Of a stretch of 64,000 nucleotides of DNA, positions 26,794 through 36,372 are shown piece after piece. Positions within the stretch are counted from its first letter, which is position 1, and each line of letters starts with the position of its first letter. Under the pieces are notes generated by a model. It made no database searches, was not told the DNA's origin, and worked only from the letters and a program-made list of their open reading frames with translations. The DNA comes from Aureimonas sp. Leaf324 (lineage in GTDB: Bacteria; Pseudomonadota; Alphaproteobacteria; Rhizobiales; Rhizobiaceae), in the NCBI RefSeq assembly GCF_001423245.1, contig NZ_LMOH01000001.1, positions 154,563 through 218,562 of the forward strand. The letters are read 5' to 3'. Made by a program: the position numbers and the translations under genes.

Positions 26794-28302
26794 ATGCCGA
26801 GAATGCGCGCCGCCTGTGCGGTTGCCATGCGCTGGGTTTGCGCCATCGCAGCAGGAACGATAATGGCCGGCCTGAGCCCCGCGAAAGCGGAATTCGACCG
26901 ACCCTGGCGCGACGACACCCGGGCCCTCGTGATCGACGCCTACGAGTTCAATCCGATCAACTGGCGAGAGATGACCGGCGACAAGCGGATCGCCGCCTTC
27001 ATCAACAAGGCGTCCGACGGTCTGGCGCCCGCTTGGTCGTGCCGCGGCATGTCGGGCGACGACGAGAAGCTCTGCAAGAACCGGTGGTGGAAGTATTCCG
27101 TCACGCAGGAACTCTACATGACCCGCCGCGAGATGGCGAAGACGCTGGGTCTGAAGTGGGGTGCCTACCATCTCGGCCGCCCCGGCAACCCGCGCGAGCA
27201 GGCCGACCATTTCATCGATTTCGCCAAGCCCGAAGCCGACGAGCTGATCGCCCTCGATATCGAGGACAACGATCCGACGCAGTGGATGTCGCTCGCTGAG
27301 GCCGAGGAGTTCGCGCGCCAGATCAAGATCCGCCTCGACCGCTATCCGATGCTCTACACCAACGGTTCGACGGCCGCGTACATCGCTCAGAACAAGGAGA
27401 CCTATCCGCTCCTGTCGCGTCTTCAGCTCTGGTACGCGCGCTACCGCGACGATCTGACGGGCGTCTTCCCGGAGGGCCACTGGGACAAGTACGCCCTGTG
27501 GCAGTTCTCCTCCATGCACAACTGCAGCAAGCGCGCCTGCCCCTATCGCGTCGCGGGCGCGAAGGAAGACATCGACGTGAACGTCGCCTCGATGAATGTC
27601 GAGGATCTCCGGAAGGCCTGGCCGTTCGACGGTCTCGTGGCGCCCGAGCCGGAGCCGCTTCCCGATGCCGGGGCGCTCATCGCCAAGGTTGGCGAGGAGG
27701 CGCGCGGCGCCGTGGCCGCGATCGGCCAGGACGTGGCGGCGCTTGTGAAGCCGAACGGGGCGCAGGCCGGCGGCGAGACCGTGCCCGGAACGCTGGCGGC
27801 CGCCTACGGTCCTGCGACCCATGCGCTGATCGATCCGCTGAAGCTCCTCACCGAAACCGCGCTAGAGGAGAAGAAGACGGCCGAGCATCCCGCGCCGATT
27901 CTTTCGGCGGTGACGCAAGGGGCGAAGACCGAGCCGGCGCCCCCCGCCGATCGCCCTGTGGCGGGGCCGGCGCAGGCGATCGGAACGATCGGCCAGCTCC
28001 GCGAGGAGATGCAGGCCGTTCGCGAGATCCTCAGCGACGAGAAGGTCGAAGGCGACACCACGATGACGACGCCGGCCGCTTCCACGGCACCGGTCAAGGG
28101 CGCCGAGCTGAAGTCCCGGATCCTGGAGCTGATGAAGGCCGCGGAGACGGCGGTGGAAGGCGTGCCGGGCGACAAGCCGGTCGAGGAGAAGAAACCGGAG
28201 GAGCGGGCCGAGCTTTCGGCCCCTCGCGGCGGCTGGACCATCCTGTCCAGCTTCGCCGCGTCCGAGCGGCGCGTGGCGACGGCGTTCCGGGCGACCCGCT
28301 GA
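26794..28302 (+). CDS. Secreted GH25-family muramidase with long low-complexity tail
   Basis: A 502-residue exported protein. A signal peptide (about 1-32, ending GLSPAKAE) precedes a glycoside hydrolase family 25 lysozyme domain (about 43-275): VIDAYEFNPINWREM, INKASDG, WGAYHLGRPGNPREQADHF, the acidic LALDIED pair (D155, E157), MLYTNG, LWYARY and YALWQFSS. Such enzymes cleave peptidoglycan between MurNAc and GlcNAc. The remaining ~225 residues are Ala/Pro/Glu/Lys-rich without recognised domains and are probably disordered or a wall-contacting stalk. The ATG at 26794 has GAGGGGA upstream and starts a proper signal peptide; the frame from 26749 does not. It is monocistronic. It may take part in envelope remodelling or attack other cells. 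Confidence 0.85.
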   Translation: MPRMRAACAVAMRWVCAIAAGTIMAGLSPAKAEFDRPWRDDTRALVIDAYEFNPINWREMTGDKRIAAFINKASDGLAPAWSCRGMSGDDEKLCKNRWWKYSVTQELYMTRREMAKTLGLKWGAYHLGRPGNPREQADHFIDFAKPEADELIALDIEDNDPTQWMSLAEAEEFARQIKIRLDRYPMLYTNGSTAAYIAQNKETYPLLSRLQLWYARYRDDLTGVFPEGHWDKYALWQFSSMHNCSKRACPYRVAGAKEDIDVNVASMNVEDLRKAWPFDGLVAPEPEPLPDAGALIAKVGEEARGAVAAIGQDVAALVKPNGAQAGGETVPGTLAAAYGPATHALIDPLKLLTETALEEKKTAEHPAPILSAVTQGAKTEPAPPADRPVAGPAQAIGTIGQLREEMQAVREILSDEKVEGDTTMTTPAASTAPVKGAELKSRILELMKAAETAVEGVPGDKPVEEKKPEERAELSAPRGGWTILSSFAASERRVATAFRATR

Positions 28303-28411
28303 CGCCTGCCACCCTTGTCGATCTCACCCATCCGATTCTCCGACCGCGACCTTGCCTGAAAATGGCGTGCGGGTGCTTTTCGATGGGGCCGCCTGCCTCT
28401 AAACCCGCCGC

Positions 28412-29377
28412 ATGATGGAAACCCGAACCATTCCGCTCCTCGGCGAAGCGGCCGAACGAGATGTGGCCGATCGGTTGGCGCGCGGCGAGCTTGTGGCGGT
28501 GCCGACGGAGACGGTCTACGGGCTCGCGGCCGACGCGTCGAACGGCGAAGCCGTGGCGCGCATCTTCGAAGCGAAGGGGCGGCCCCGTTTCAACCCGCTG
28601 ATCGCTCACGTCACGGGGCGTTCGATGGCCGAACGCTACGCGGTGCCCGACGCGCTGGCGCATCGGCTGATGGACGCCTTCTGGCCGGGCCCGCTGACGA
28701 TCGTCCTGCCGCTGCGGCCCGGTGCGCCGCTTCATCCGCTCGTGACAGCCGATCTGCCGACCGTCGCCCTTCGCTCGCCGCAAGGCGGGTTATCGCGCAT
28801 CCTCGCGTTTCTGGGCCGGGCCGTCGCCGCTCCGAGCGCCAACCGGTCGGGCCGCGTCAGCCCGACCTCGGCCGCGCATGTCCTACGCACGTTGGACGGA
28901 CGCATCGAGGCGGTGGCCGATGCCGGCACGGCCGCGCACGGCATCGAATCGACGATCGTGCAGCCGCGGGGCGACCACGTCGTGCTTCTGCGACCGGGAG
29001 CGGTGACGGCCGCCGAGATCGAGGCGGCCACCGGGCTTGCCGTCAGGCGGCACGACGGCCACACGATCGTCGCCCCGGGCCAGATGCGCTCGCATTACGC
29101 GCCGCACGGCCGGGTGCGGCTGGACGCGCCCGAACCGGCGCCCGGCGAGCACTTCATCGCCTTCGGTCCTTTGTCGGAAGCCGCCACCGCGCGCGCGACC
29201 GCCGTCTTCCAGTTGAGCGAGACGGGCGATCTGCGCGAGGCCGCAAGCCGCCTGTTCGACGCGCTGTCGACCTTCGACGCGCCCGAGATCGAGCGGATCG
29301 CGGTGGCGCCGATCCCGCGCGAGGGCCTCGGTGAGGCGATCAACGACCGTCTCTCACGCGCCGCCGCCGATCGCTGA
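28412..29377 (+). CDS. tsaC: L-threonylcarbamoyladenylate synthase (Sua5/TsaC family)
   Basis: A 321-residue enzyme that makes threonylcarbamoyl-AMP from threonine, bicarbonate and ATP, the first step of t6A37 tRNA modification. The YrdC domain shows VPTETVYGLAADA, KGRPRFNPLIAHV, FWPGPLTIVLP and APSANRSGRVSPTSA; a C-terminal Sua5 domain (from about residue 210, after SHYAPHG) makes it a two-domain Sua5 protein rather than short TsaC. Two adjacent ATGs (28412, 28415) are equivalent. The TrmO homolog that further methylates t6A is also in the window. Confidence 0.93.
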   Translation: MMETRTIPLLGEAAERDVADRLARGELVAVPTETVYGLAADASNGEAVARIFEAKGRPRFNPLIAHVTGRSMAERYAVPDALAHRLMDAFWPGPLTIVLPLRPGAPLHPLVTADLPTVALRSPQGGLSRILAFLGRAVAAPSANRSGRVSPTSAAHVLRTLDGRIEAVADAGTAAHGIESTIVQPRGDHVVLLRPGAVTAAEIEAATGLAVRRHDGHTIVAPGQMRSHYAPHGRVRLDAPEPAPGEHFIAFGPLSEAATARATAVFQLSETGDLREAASRLFDALSTFDAPEIERIAVAPIPREGLGEAINDRLSRAAADR

Positions 29378-29414
29378 TCTCGACGCGCGGCGGGCAGAGG
29401 CCTAAACCTCGCTC

Positions 29415-30845
29415 ATGACCGAACTCGCTCCCCGCCCGCTTCCCGACGCCCTTCGCGACCGCTTCGCCGCGCTCGTGCCGCCCGGCCGCGCGCTGACCGA
29501 AGCGGCGGATCTGGCCCCCTATCTGAAGGAGACGCGCGACCTCTTTCCCGGACGCTCCCGGCTCGTCCTGCGACCCGGAACGGTGGATGAGGTCTCGGCA
29601 ATCCTCAAGCTCGCCTCCGAAACGCGGACGCCGGTCGTGCCGCAGGGCGGGAACACCGGTCATGTCGGCGGTCAGATGCCGCGCTCCGACGCCGAGATCG
29701 TTCTGTCCCTGTCGCGCCTCGACCGAATCCGCGACCTCGACGCCGCCGGTCATACGATCACGGTGGATTCGGGCGTCGTCCTTCAGCGAGTGCAGGAGGC
29801 GGCCGACGAGGCGGGGCTGCTCTTCCCACTGTCGCTCGGATCGGAAGGGTCTTGCCAGATCGGCGGCAACCTGGCGTCCAATGCGGGCGGGACCGGGGTC
29901 ATCGCCTACGGCAACAGCCGTGAGCTCTGCCTCGGGATCGAGGCGGTTCTCGCCTCGGGCGAGGTCTTCCATGGGCTCCGCCGGCTCAAGAAGGACAATC
30001 GCGGCTACGATCTCCGGCAGCTTCTGATCGGCTCGGAGGGCACGCTCGGCGTCATCACCGGCGCCGTGCTGCGGCTGTTCCCGAAGCCGAAGGGGCGCGA
30101 GGTCGCCTATGCCGGCCTCGGCTCGCCGGAAGCGATGCTCTCGCTGTTGGCACGCGCGCAGGGGGCGGCCGGGACGCAACTCACCGCCTTCGAGATCATG
30201 CCGCGGCTGGCGATGGAGTTCACCGTGCGCCACACACGCGGCGCGCGCGATCCCTTGGCCGGCCCGCACGCCTGGTACGTGCTTCTCGAAGTCTCGTCCA
30301 ACCGGTCCGGCGAGGATGCGCAAGCGACGATGGAAGGCATTCTCTCCGGCGCCCTCGAAGCGGGGGAGATCGAGGATGCGACGATCGCGCAGTCGGGGGC
30401 CGATGCCACCCTCTTCTGGCGCATGCGCGAGGAGATGAGCTGGGCGCAGAAGCCCGAAGGCGGCTCGATCAAGCACGACGTGTCGGTGCCGGTGGCGAGG
30501 GTCCCCGAGTTCCTGCGCCGAGCGGATGCGGCGGTGAGCGCGGCGATCCCAGGGGTCCGGATCGTCTCGTTCGGGCACCTCGGCGACGGCAACATCCATT
30601 ACAACCTGTCGCAGCCCATCGGGGCCGACAAGCAGGCCTTCCTCGACCGCTGGGGCGAGATCAACGCGCTCGTGCACGGCATCGTCGCGGACCTGAACGG
30701 CAGCTTCGCCGCGGAGCACGGCATCGGCCAGCTGAAGCGCGACGAGCTGGCCCGGACCAAGCCTGCGCTGGAGATGGACCTGATGCGCGGCATCAAGCAG
30801 CTCTTCGATCCTTTCGGAATCCTGAACCCCGGAAAGGTCGTTTAA
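29415..30845 (+). CDS. FAD-linked oxidase, D-2-hydroxyacid dehydrogenase type
   Basis: A 476-residue flavoprotein of the VAO/GlcD family. The FAD-binding half includes VVPQGGNTGHVGGQMP, DSGVVLQRVQEAADEAGLLFPLSLGSEGSC and GGNLASNAGGTGVIAYGN; the cap half has SFGHLGDGNIHYN and ends AAEHGIGQLKRDELARTK and DPFGILNPGKV. This pattern fits D-2-hydroxyglutarate or D-lactate dehydrogenases that pass electrons to a quinone or electron-transfer flavoprotein. It starts at an ATG 37 bases after tsaC and may share its transcript. The exact substrate cannot be read from sequence. Confidence 0.87.
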   Translation: MTELAPRPLPDALRDRFAALVPPGRALTEAADLAPYLKETRDLFPGRSRLVLRPGTVDEVSAILKLASETRTPVVPQGGNTGHVGGQMPRSDAEIVLSLSRLDRIRDLDAAGHTITVDSGVVLQRVQEAADEAGLLFPLSLGSEGSCQIGGNLASNAGGTGVIAYGNSRELCLGIEAVLASGEVFHGLRRLKKDNRGYDLRQLLIGSEGTLGVITGAVLRLFPKPKGREVAYAGLGSPEAMLSLLARAQGAAGTQLTAFEIMPRLAMEFTVRHTRGARDPLAGPHAWYVLLEVSSNRSGEDAQATMEGILSGALEAGEIEDATIAQSGADATLFWRMREEMSWAQKPEGGSIKHDVSVPVARVPEFLRRADAAVSAAIPGVRIVSFGHLGDGNIHYNLSQPIGADKQAFLDRWGEINALVHGIVADLNGSFAAEHGIGQLKRDELARTKPALEMDLMRGIKQLFDPFGILNPGKVV

Positions 30846-30889
30846 AGTTCTCTTCAAAGTTACGGTTTGGACACCCTGATGTTGGTCAG

Positions 30890-30905
30890 GTTCACTTAAC
30901 TGAAC
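30890..30905. promoter_or_regulatory. Inverted repeat upstream of DUF6101 gene
   Basis: GTTCACTTAACTGAAC is symmetric at 14 of 16 positions and lies about 115 bases before the DUF6101 start. A short hairpin CCTGA (30875-30879) with TCAGG (30886-30890) touches its left edge. It could be an operator. Confidence 0.35.
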
Positions 30906-31020
30906 TTCTTAGCCCAAGCGCAACTCGCTCTCGTTAGTCTGCAAGCATCGAAGGCCGGGATACATCGGCCGAATGAGCAAGACCTCTCAAGGTCTGCGGA
31001 TCAACAGACGAGGACACGAC

Positions 31021-31596
31021 ATGAGCGTGGTTCACCATCAGACGTCCGTGAAGCCCGAGTGGGCGAGCACGCCGATCCGCCTCGATCCCGCGCTTGCCGA
31101 CCGCAAGCAGAGCTTCGAATTGATGCAGGACGGCGAACTCGTCTCCTACCGGATCGATCGCCGCGGTGCGGTGATCCGGCGCACGCTGCAGAAGAGCGGC
31201 CTGCCGGTGTCGATCGCTCTCGCCGCCCGCTCGTTCCGGGGGATCGCGGCCCGCGCGATGGAGAACGGCGAAGGCGAGATCACCGTCACGCTCGAACTGC
31301 ATCACGAGGACCCGACGATGTCGGTGCCGCTTCTCGTCGCCTCCGACCTCTACGACGTCGCGGCCGACTGGCGCGGGTGGTCGGAACTCTTCCGCCTGCC
31401 GATGCTGATGGTCGAGGCCGACGGTTCGGTGACGGCGCTCGAGGATTCGCTCGGCCAAGTCCGTCGCAACGAGCCGATCGAGCGCCGCGGCAACGCCCAT
31501 CGCGGCCGCCGTCCGCGCTTCCTCGCCCGCCGGAAGCCGGGCGGTCTCGGCGTGCGCCTGATGGTTCAGGGCGAGGAGATCATCGCCCGCGGCTGA
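31021..31596 (+). CDS. DUF6101 family protein
   Basis: A 191-residue soluble protein that I assign tentatively to the DUF6101 family of Alphaproteobacteria from its layout: PIRLDPALADRKQSFELMQDGE, the basic DRRGAVIRRTL segment, SFRGIAARAM, a LELHHEDPTMSVPLLVASDLYDVAADWRGWSELF core, and a basic C-terminal tail. No catalytic motif is evident. The ATG at 31021 has GAGGA six bases upstream; an upstream in-frame ATG at 30973 lacks a site. The 175-base region before it carries an inverted repeat, suggesting its own regulated promoter. It converges with ubiA (4-base gap). Confidence 0.72.
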   Translation: MSVVHHQTSVKPEWASTPIRLDPALADRKQSFELMQDGELVSYRIDRRGAVIRRTLQKSGLPVSIALAARSFRGIAARAMENGEGEITVTLELHHEDPTMSVPLLVASDLYDVAADWRGWSELFRLPMLMVEADGSVTALEDSLGQVRRNEPIERRGNAHRGRRPRFLARRKPGGLGVRLMVQGEEIIARG

Positions 31597-31600
31597 GCCG

Positions 31601-32602
31601 TCAGTAGAAGCGGGGGAACGAGAGCATCCACAGGCTGGAGAAGACCAGCCCGAGGAAGATGATCCAGCCGAACAGCCCGTTCGACTTGAAGAGCTTCAGA
31701 CACTCGTCGGCATTGTCGATGTCGAGGCTGCGGATCTGCCACCCCATCTGCACGGCCCCGAGGAGCAGCCCGGCATAGGCCGGCCACGCGGGACCGGCGC
31801 TGCCCACGCCTGCCTGCCGGAAGGCCAGCGCGAAGAGAACGAGCGCGCCGCCGTAGAGGAGAACGAGCGCGGTCTTGGTCCGGCGACCGAACAGCCGTGC
31901 CGTCGAGCGCACGCCGACGAGGGCGTCGTCCTCGCGGTCCTGATGGGCGTAGATCGTGTCGTAACCGACCGTCCAGAGCACCGCGCCGAAATAGAGTAGC
32001 AGCGGGCTCAGCGAGAGCGTGCCCCAGAAGGTCGCCCAGCCCATCAGCGCGCCCCACGAGAATGCGAAGCCGAGGCCGAGCTGCGGCCAGTCCGTTACCC
32101 GTTTCAGGAACGGGTAGACCGCGACGACCCCGAGCGACGCGATGCCGAGCACGATCGCGAAGAGATTGAACTGCACGAGGACGAGAAGGCCGACCAGCGC
32201 CTGCGCCACCAGGAACGCCTTCGCGCGTCCGGGCGTGACCCGGCCCGACGGCAGCGGGCGCGAGCGGGTGCGCGCGACCATCGCGTCGATCTTCTGGTCC
32301 ACGAGGTCGTTGTAGGTGCAGCCGGCCCCCCGCATGGCGATGGAGCCGATCAGGAACAGGATGAGGTGCCAGAGGTCCGGCAGCCCGGTGTGCACGGCCG
32401 AGGGTGCCGCCCATTGCGGCGCCAGCGCCGCCGACCACCAGCACGGCCAGAGGAGGAGCTGCCAGCCGATCGGCCGGTCCCAGCGCGCGAGCTGCGCATA
32501 GGGCCAGAGCGCCCGCGGCAGAAGGCGGTAGACCCAGTTCTCGGACGGGGCATCCACCACCCGGTCGACCGGGCTTCCCGTTGAATCATCCTGAAAACGC
32601 AT
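31601..32602 (-). CDS. ubiA: 4-hydroxybenzoate polyprenyltransferase UbiA
   Basis: A 333-residue inner-membrane prenyltransferase with eight to nine helices that attaches the polyprenyl tail to 4-hydroxybenzoate in ubiquinone synthesis. The two aspartate-rich motifs that hold Mg-diphosphate are visible: [10 protein letters not shown] with [10 protein letters not shown] after it, and YAHQDREDD. The N-terminal [18 protein letters not shown] is typical. It is divergent from purD with 136 bases between the starts. Confidence 0.93.
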   Translation of the reverse strand: MRFQDDSTGSPVDRVVDAPSENWVYRLLPRALWPYAQLARWDRPIGWQLLLWPCWWSAALAPQWAAPSAVHTGLPDLWHLILFLIGSIAMRGAGCTYNDLVDQKIDAMVARTRSRPLPSGRVTPGRAKAFLVAQALVGLLVLVQFNLFAIVLGIASLGVVAVYPFLKRVTDWPQLGLGFAFSWGALMGWATFWGTLSLSPLLLYFGAVLWTVGYDTIYAHQDREDDALVGVRSTARLFGRRTKTALVLLYGGALVLFALAFRQAGVGSAGPAWPAYAGLLLGAVQMGWQIRSLDIDNADECLKLFKSNGLFGWIIFLGLVFSSLWMLSFPRFY

Positions 32603-32738
32603 GGGACAGGCAAAAGCCCGCCGAGGTCCATCGCGTCAAGCCCCGGCCGGCGGCGTGGGTAAATCACTTGACCCCCCGCGCACCGAGCCTCTATCGCCGC
32701 CCCATGGTCGCTCTTCGCGCAACGGGCATGGAAACAAG

Positions 32739-34016
32739 ATGGCTATCGACGTCCTTCTGATCGGCTCCGGTGGCCGCGAACATGCGCTGGCCTGGAAGCT
32801 CAAGCAGTCCGGCGAACTCGGCCGCCTGTTCGCCGCACCTGGCAATCCCGGCATCGCAACCGTCGCCGAACTCGCCGTCGTCGATCCGGCCGATCACGCC
32901 GCCGTCGTCGCGTTCTGCCGGCAGGCGGCGATCGGCCTCGTCGTCGTCGGCCCGGAAGTGCCGCTGGTCGCGGGGCTCGCCGACGCGCTGCGCGAGGCGG
33001 ACATTCCCGTCTTCGGTCCGAGCGCCGCCGCCGCGCGGCTCGAAGGCTCCAAGGGCTTCACCAAGGACCTATGCTCCCGGAAGGGCATCCCGACTGCGCG
33101 ATACCGCCGCTTCTCGGATGCCGAGAACGCGAAGGCCTACGTGACGGCGGAAGGCGCGCCGATCGTGATCAAGGCGGACGGGCTGGCCGCCGGCAAGGGC
33201 GTGACAGTCGCCACGACCGTCGACGAAGCGTGCCGGGCCGTTGACGACTGCTTCACTGATGCTGCGGGCGGCGTCGAGGTGGTGGTCGAGGAATGCATGG
33301 TCGGCCCGGAGGCCTCGCTCTTCTGCCTGTGCGACGGCGAGAACGCCATCGCCTTCGGAACGGCGGAAGACCACAAGCGCGCCTATGACGGCGACCGGGG
33401 GCCGAACACCGGCGGAATGGGCGCCTACTCGCCCTCCGGCCTGGTGACCCCGGAAATGACCGAGCGGGCAATGCGCGAGATCGTGCGCCCGACCCTCGAA
33501 GGGATGCGGGAACTCGGCGCGCCGTTCCGCGGCGTTCTCTATGCCGGCCTGATGCTGACCGCCGAAGGGCCGAAGCTCATCGAGTACAACGTCCGCTTCG
33601 GCGATCCGGAAGCGCAGGTGCTGATGATGCGCCTCGAAAGCGATCTTCTGCCGATCCTTCTCACCGCGGCCACCGGTTCGCTCACGGGCGTCGAGCCGCG
33701 CTGGTCGCCGGAGCCGGCGGTCACGGTCGTGCTCGCCGCCAAGGGCTATCCCGGCGCGGTGGAGAAGGGGACGGTCATCGGTTCCGTGCCCGAGGACGGC
33801 GAGGGAGAGATCGTCTTCCACGCCGGAACGGCCGTGAAGGACGGACGGCTCGTCGCCAGCGGCGGTCGCGTCCTCAACGCCACGGCACGCGATGCCGACA
33901 TCGGCCGGGCGATCGAGCGCGCCTACGCGCTCGTCGACGCCATCGACTGGCCGGACGGCTTCTGCCGTCGCGACATCGCCCACCGCGCGCGGGTGAGACG
34001 AGCGACATTGACGTGA
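32739..34016 (+). CDS. purD: Phosphoribosylamine-glycine ligase PurD
   Basis: A 425-residue ATP-grasp enzyme of purine synthesis that joins glycine to phosphoribosylamine. Family segments are [67 protein letters not shown] and [16 protein letters not shown] chose the ATG at 32739, where the family sequence starts; the frame from 32601 adds a Pro/Arg-rich extension overlapping the ubiA leader. A partial copy of the fatty-acid operator palindrome overlaps its stop codon. Confidence 0.95.
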   Translation: MAIDVLLIGSGGREHALAWKLKQSGELGRLFAAPGNPGIATVAELAVVDPADHAAVVAFCRQAAIGLVVVGPEVPLVAGLADALREADIPVFGPSAAAARLEGSKGFTKDLCSRKGIPTARYRRFSDAENAKAYVTAEGAPIVIKADGLAAGKGVTVATTVDEACRAVDDCFTDAAGGVEVVVEECMVGPEASLFCLCDGENAIAFGTAEDHKRAYDGDRGPNTGGMGAYSPSGLVTPEMTERAMREIVRPTLEGMRELGAPFRGVLYAGLMLTAEGPKLIEYNVRFGDPEAQVLMMRLESDLLPILLTAATGSLTGVEPRWSPEPAVTVVLAAKGYPGAVEKGTVIGSVPEDGEGEIVFHAGTAVKDGRLVASGGRVLNATARDADIGRAIERAYALVDAIDWPDGFCRRDIAHRARVRRATLT

Positions 34017-34057
34017 ACGGCATGGCATTGACCGTTCGCCACCATATGTGACGAACG
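34008..34057. promoter_or_regulatory. Candidate operator region of the fadE operon
   Basis: TTGACGTGAACG (34008-34019) is an exact 12-base match to the lower strand of the perfect palindrome at 39783-39804 that precedes the second acyl-CoA dehydrogenase operon. Here the other half is degenerate. A second symmetric element, CGTTCG (34033-34038) with CGAACG (34052-34057), follows. The position 40-90 bases before fadE fits operator or promoter sequence. Confidence 0.5.
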
Positions 34058-34095
34058 AGCGCATCGCGCGGCCGACGACCCATGGGAGGAGAACC

Positions 34096-36372
34096 ATGTC
34101 GTTTCGAAAAGAGCGTCTGACCCGTCCGATCTTCCGGTGGGCCCAAACCGCCATGCCGCCGATCTCGGACACCGAAGCCAAGGCGATCGACGCCGGCACG
34201 GTCTGGTGGGACGGCGAGCTCTTCAGCGGCGCACCGGACTGGGACAGGCTTCTCGCGATGCCCCCGGCGCGGCTGACGGACGAGGAACAGGCCTTCCTCG
34301 ACGGTCCCGTCACCGAACTCTGCGCGATGATCGACGAATGGAAGATCGTCTGGGAAGATCATGATCTACCTCCGGAAATCTGGGATTTCCTGAAGCGCGA
34401 AAAGTTCTTCGGGATGATTATTCCGAAGGAATACGGCGGCCTCGGCTTTTCCAACACGGCCCATTCCGAGGTGGTGCGGAAGGTGTCGTCGGCGAGCGTC
34501 GCGGTCGGTGTGACGGTCATGGTGCCGAACTCGCTCGGCCCCGGCGAACTCATGCTGCATTTCGGCACGCAGGCGCAGCGCGACCACTGGCTGCCGCGCC
34601 TTGCCGACGGGCGCGAAATCCCGTGCTTCGGCCTCACCTCCGATCGCGCCGGCTCGGACGCGGCGGCGATGACGGATCGCGGCGTCGTGGCATATGGCGA
34701 GTTCGACGGGCAGCGGACGCTCGGCATCCGTCTGAACTTCGCCAAGCGCTACATCACGCTTGCCCCGGTTGCGACCGTGATGGGTCTCGCCTTCAAGCTG
34801 TTCGACCCCGAGGGCCATCTCGGCCGCGGCGAAGAACTCGGCATCACGGTCGCCCTGATTCCGACTTCGACGCCGGGCGTACGCCACGGCGACCGCCACA
34901 TCCCGCAGTTCACATTCTTCCAGAACGGCCCGCTTTACGGCGAGGACGTCTTCATCCCGATGGACTGGATCCTCGGCGGCGAAGCGCAGATCGGCGAGGG
35001 CTGGACCATGCTGATGAAGGCGCTGGCGACCGGTCGCGGCATCTCGCTGCCCTCGCAGGCTGCCTCCGCCACGGCGATGACGGCGCGCATGGCCGGCGCC
35101 TATGCGCGCGTGCGCCAGCAGTTCGGCCTGCCGATCGGCATGTTCGAGGGCATTCAGGAGCCGCTCGCGGAACTCGCCGCCACCGCCTACCAGGTGGACG
35201 CGGCACGACGCCTGACGGTCGCCGCGCTCGACGAAGGGCATCGGCCCTCGGTCGTCTCGGCCATCATGAAGCAGAACGCGACCGAGCTGATGCGCAAGTC
35301 CGTCGCCCACGCGATGGATATCCTCGGCGGCAAGGCGATCATCGACGGCCCGTCCAACCCGATCGGCGCCTCGCATCGATCGGTGCCGATCGGCATCACG
35401 GTCGAGGGCGCCAACATCCTGACGCGCAACCTGATGATCTTCGGGCAGGGCGCGATTCGCGCCCATCCTCACATGCTCGACGAGATGCGGGCACTGTCCA
35501 ACCCCGATCGCGAACAGGGGCTGGCCGAGTTCGACCGCCACTTCTGGAAGCATGTCGGCCATTCCACGACGAACCTCCTGCGCACTCTTCTGTTCGGGTG
35601 GACCGGCGGTCTGGCCGCGCCGGCGCCGCGCGGCGCCGCCTTCACCAGCCATTGGCGGCAGCTTTCGCGCTATGCCGCGACCTTCTCGATGCTGGCCGAC
35701 CTCGCTCTCCTCACCCTCGGCGGAAACCTCAAGCGGCGCGAAATGATCTCCGCGCGCCTCGGCGACATCCTGTCGGAACTCTATCTCCTCGGCGCAACGC
35801 TGAAGCGCTTCGAGACGGACGGCCGCCCCGAGGTGGACAAGCCGATCGTCGAGTTCGTGATGCAGCGCGGCTTCAACCGGATGGGCCTCGCCTTCGCCGG
35901 CGTCTTCGCCAACCTGCCGGCGCGCTGGGCCGCGATGGGGGCCCGGATCATCGCCTTTCCGCTCGGCGTCCCGCTCCGCCCGCCGGCCGACGAACTGGTG
36001 ACGGAAGTGGCCGAAATCCTGATGCGTCCGTCGTCGCAGCGGGACCGTCTGACGCCGGATCTCTATCTCGGCGAGGGACGCCCCGACCATCCCATCGCCG
36101 TTCTCGAAGAGGCCTTCGCGAAGGTCACCGAAACGGCCGCGATCGCCAAGCGGATGCGCGCGGCCAAGCTGCGCGACCCGCAAGCGGCGCTGGACGGCGG
36201 CGTCATCACGCCGGAAGAGTTCGAGGAGCTGGCCGTTGCCGAGGCGGCGGTCGCGCGCGCGGTCGCGGTGGACAGTTTTCCGATGGAGATGGTCTCGCCG
36301 CTGGCCGCCCAGCATCGTCGCCCGGACGACGGGCGCGAGGACGACGGCGCGCGCGCCGAGGCCGCCGAATGA
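34096..36372 (+). CDS. fadE: FadE-type acyl-CoA dehydrogenase
   Basis: A 758-residue flavoprotein that makes the first double bond in fatty-acid beta-oxidation. The dehydrogenase core has PKEYGGLGFSN, LTSDRAGSDAAA, GRGISLPSQAAS, QFGLPIGMFEGIQEPLAELA and DILGGKAIIDGPSNPIG; a large C-terminal region (DUF1974, from about residue 450) is found in FadE proteins. E. coli FadE (814) is longer by an N-terminal membrane part; only a short segment precedes the core here. The ATG at 34096 has GGGAGGAG just upstream. The stop overlaps the thiolase start (ATGA), giving a fadE-thiolase-FadB/J operon. Confidence 0.92.
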   Translation: MSFRKERLTRPIFRWAQTAMPPISDTEAKAIDAGTVWWDGELFSGAPDWDRLLAMPPARLTDEEQAFLDGPVTELCAMIDEWKIVWEDHDLPPEIWDFLKREKFFGMIIPKEYGGLGFSNTAHSEVVRKVSSASVAVGVTVMVPNSLGPGELMLHFGTQAQRDHWLPRLADGREIPCFGLTSDRAGSDAAAMTDRGVVAYGEFDGQRTLGIRLNFAKRYITLAPVATVMGLAFKLFDPEGHLGRGEELGITVALIPTSTPGVRHGDRHIPQFTFFQNGPLYGEDVFIPMDWILGGEAQIGEGWTMLMKALATGRGISLPSQAASATAMTARMAGAYARVRQQFGLPIGMFEGIQEPLAELAATAYQVDAARRLTVAALDEGHRPSVVSAIMKQNATELMRKSVAHAMDILGGKAIIDGPSNPIGASHRSVPIGITVEGANILTRNLMIFGQGAIRAHPHMLDEMRALSNPDREQGLAEFDRHFWKHVGHSTTNLLRTLLFGWTGGLAAPAPRGAAFTSHWRQLSRYAATFSMLADLALLTLGGNLKRREMISARLGDILSELYLLGATLKRFETDGRPEVDKPIVEFVMQRGFNRMGLAFAGVFANLPARWAAMGARIIAFPLGVPLRPPADELVTEVAEILMRPSSQRDRLTPDLYLGEGRPDHPIAVLEEAFAKVTETAAIAKRMRAAKLRDPQAALDGGVITPEEFEELAVAEAAVARAVAVDSFPMEMVSPLAAQHRRPDDGREDDGARAEAAE

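Noticed and set aside
34366-36315. 649-codon minus-strand frame opposite fadE
   Set aside because: It is a shadow of fadE with biased composition, no start signal and no domain.
34623-36368. N-terminal extension of the thiolase frame
   Set aside because: The frame is open for 1,746 bases before the thiolase ATG but runs inside fadE in another frame with Arg/Pro-rich product; the ATGA overlap gives the real start.
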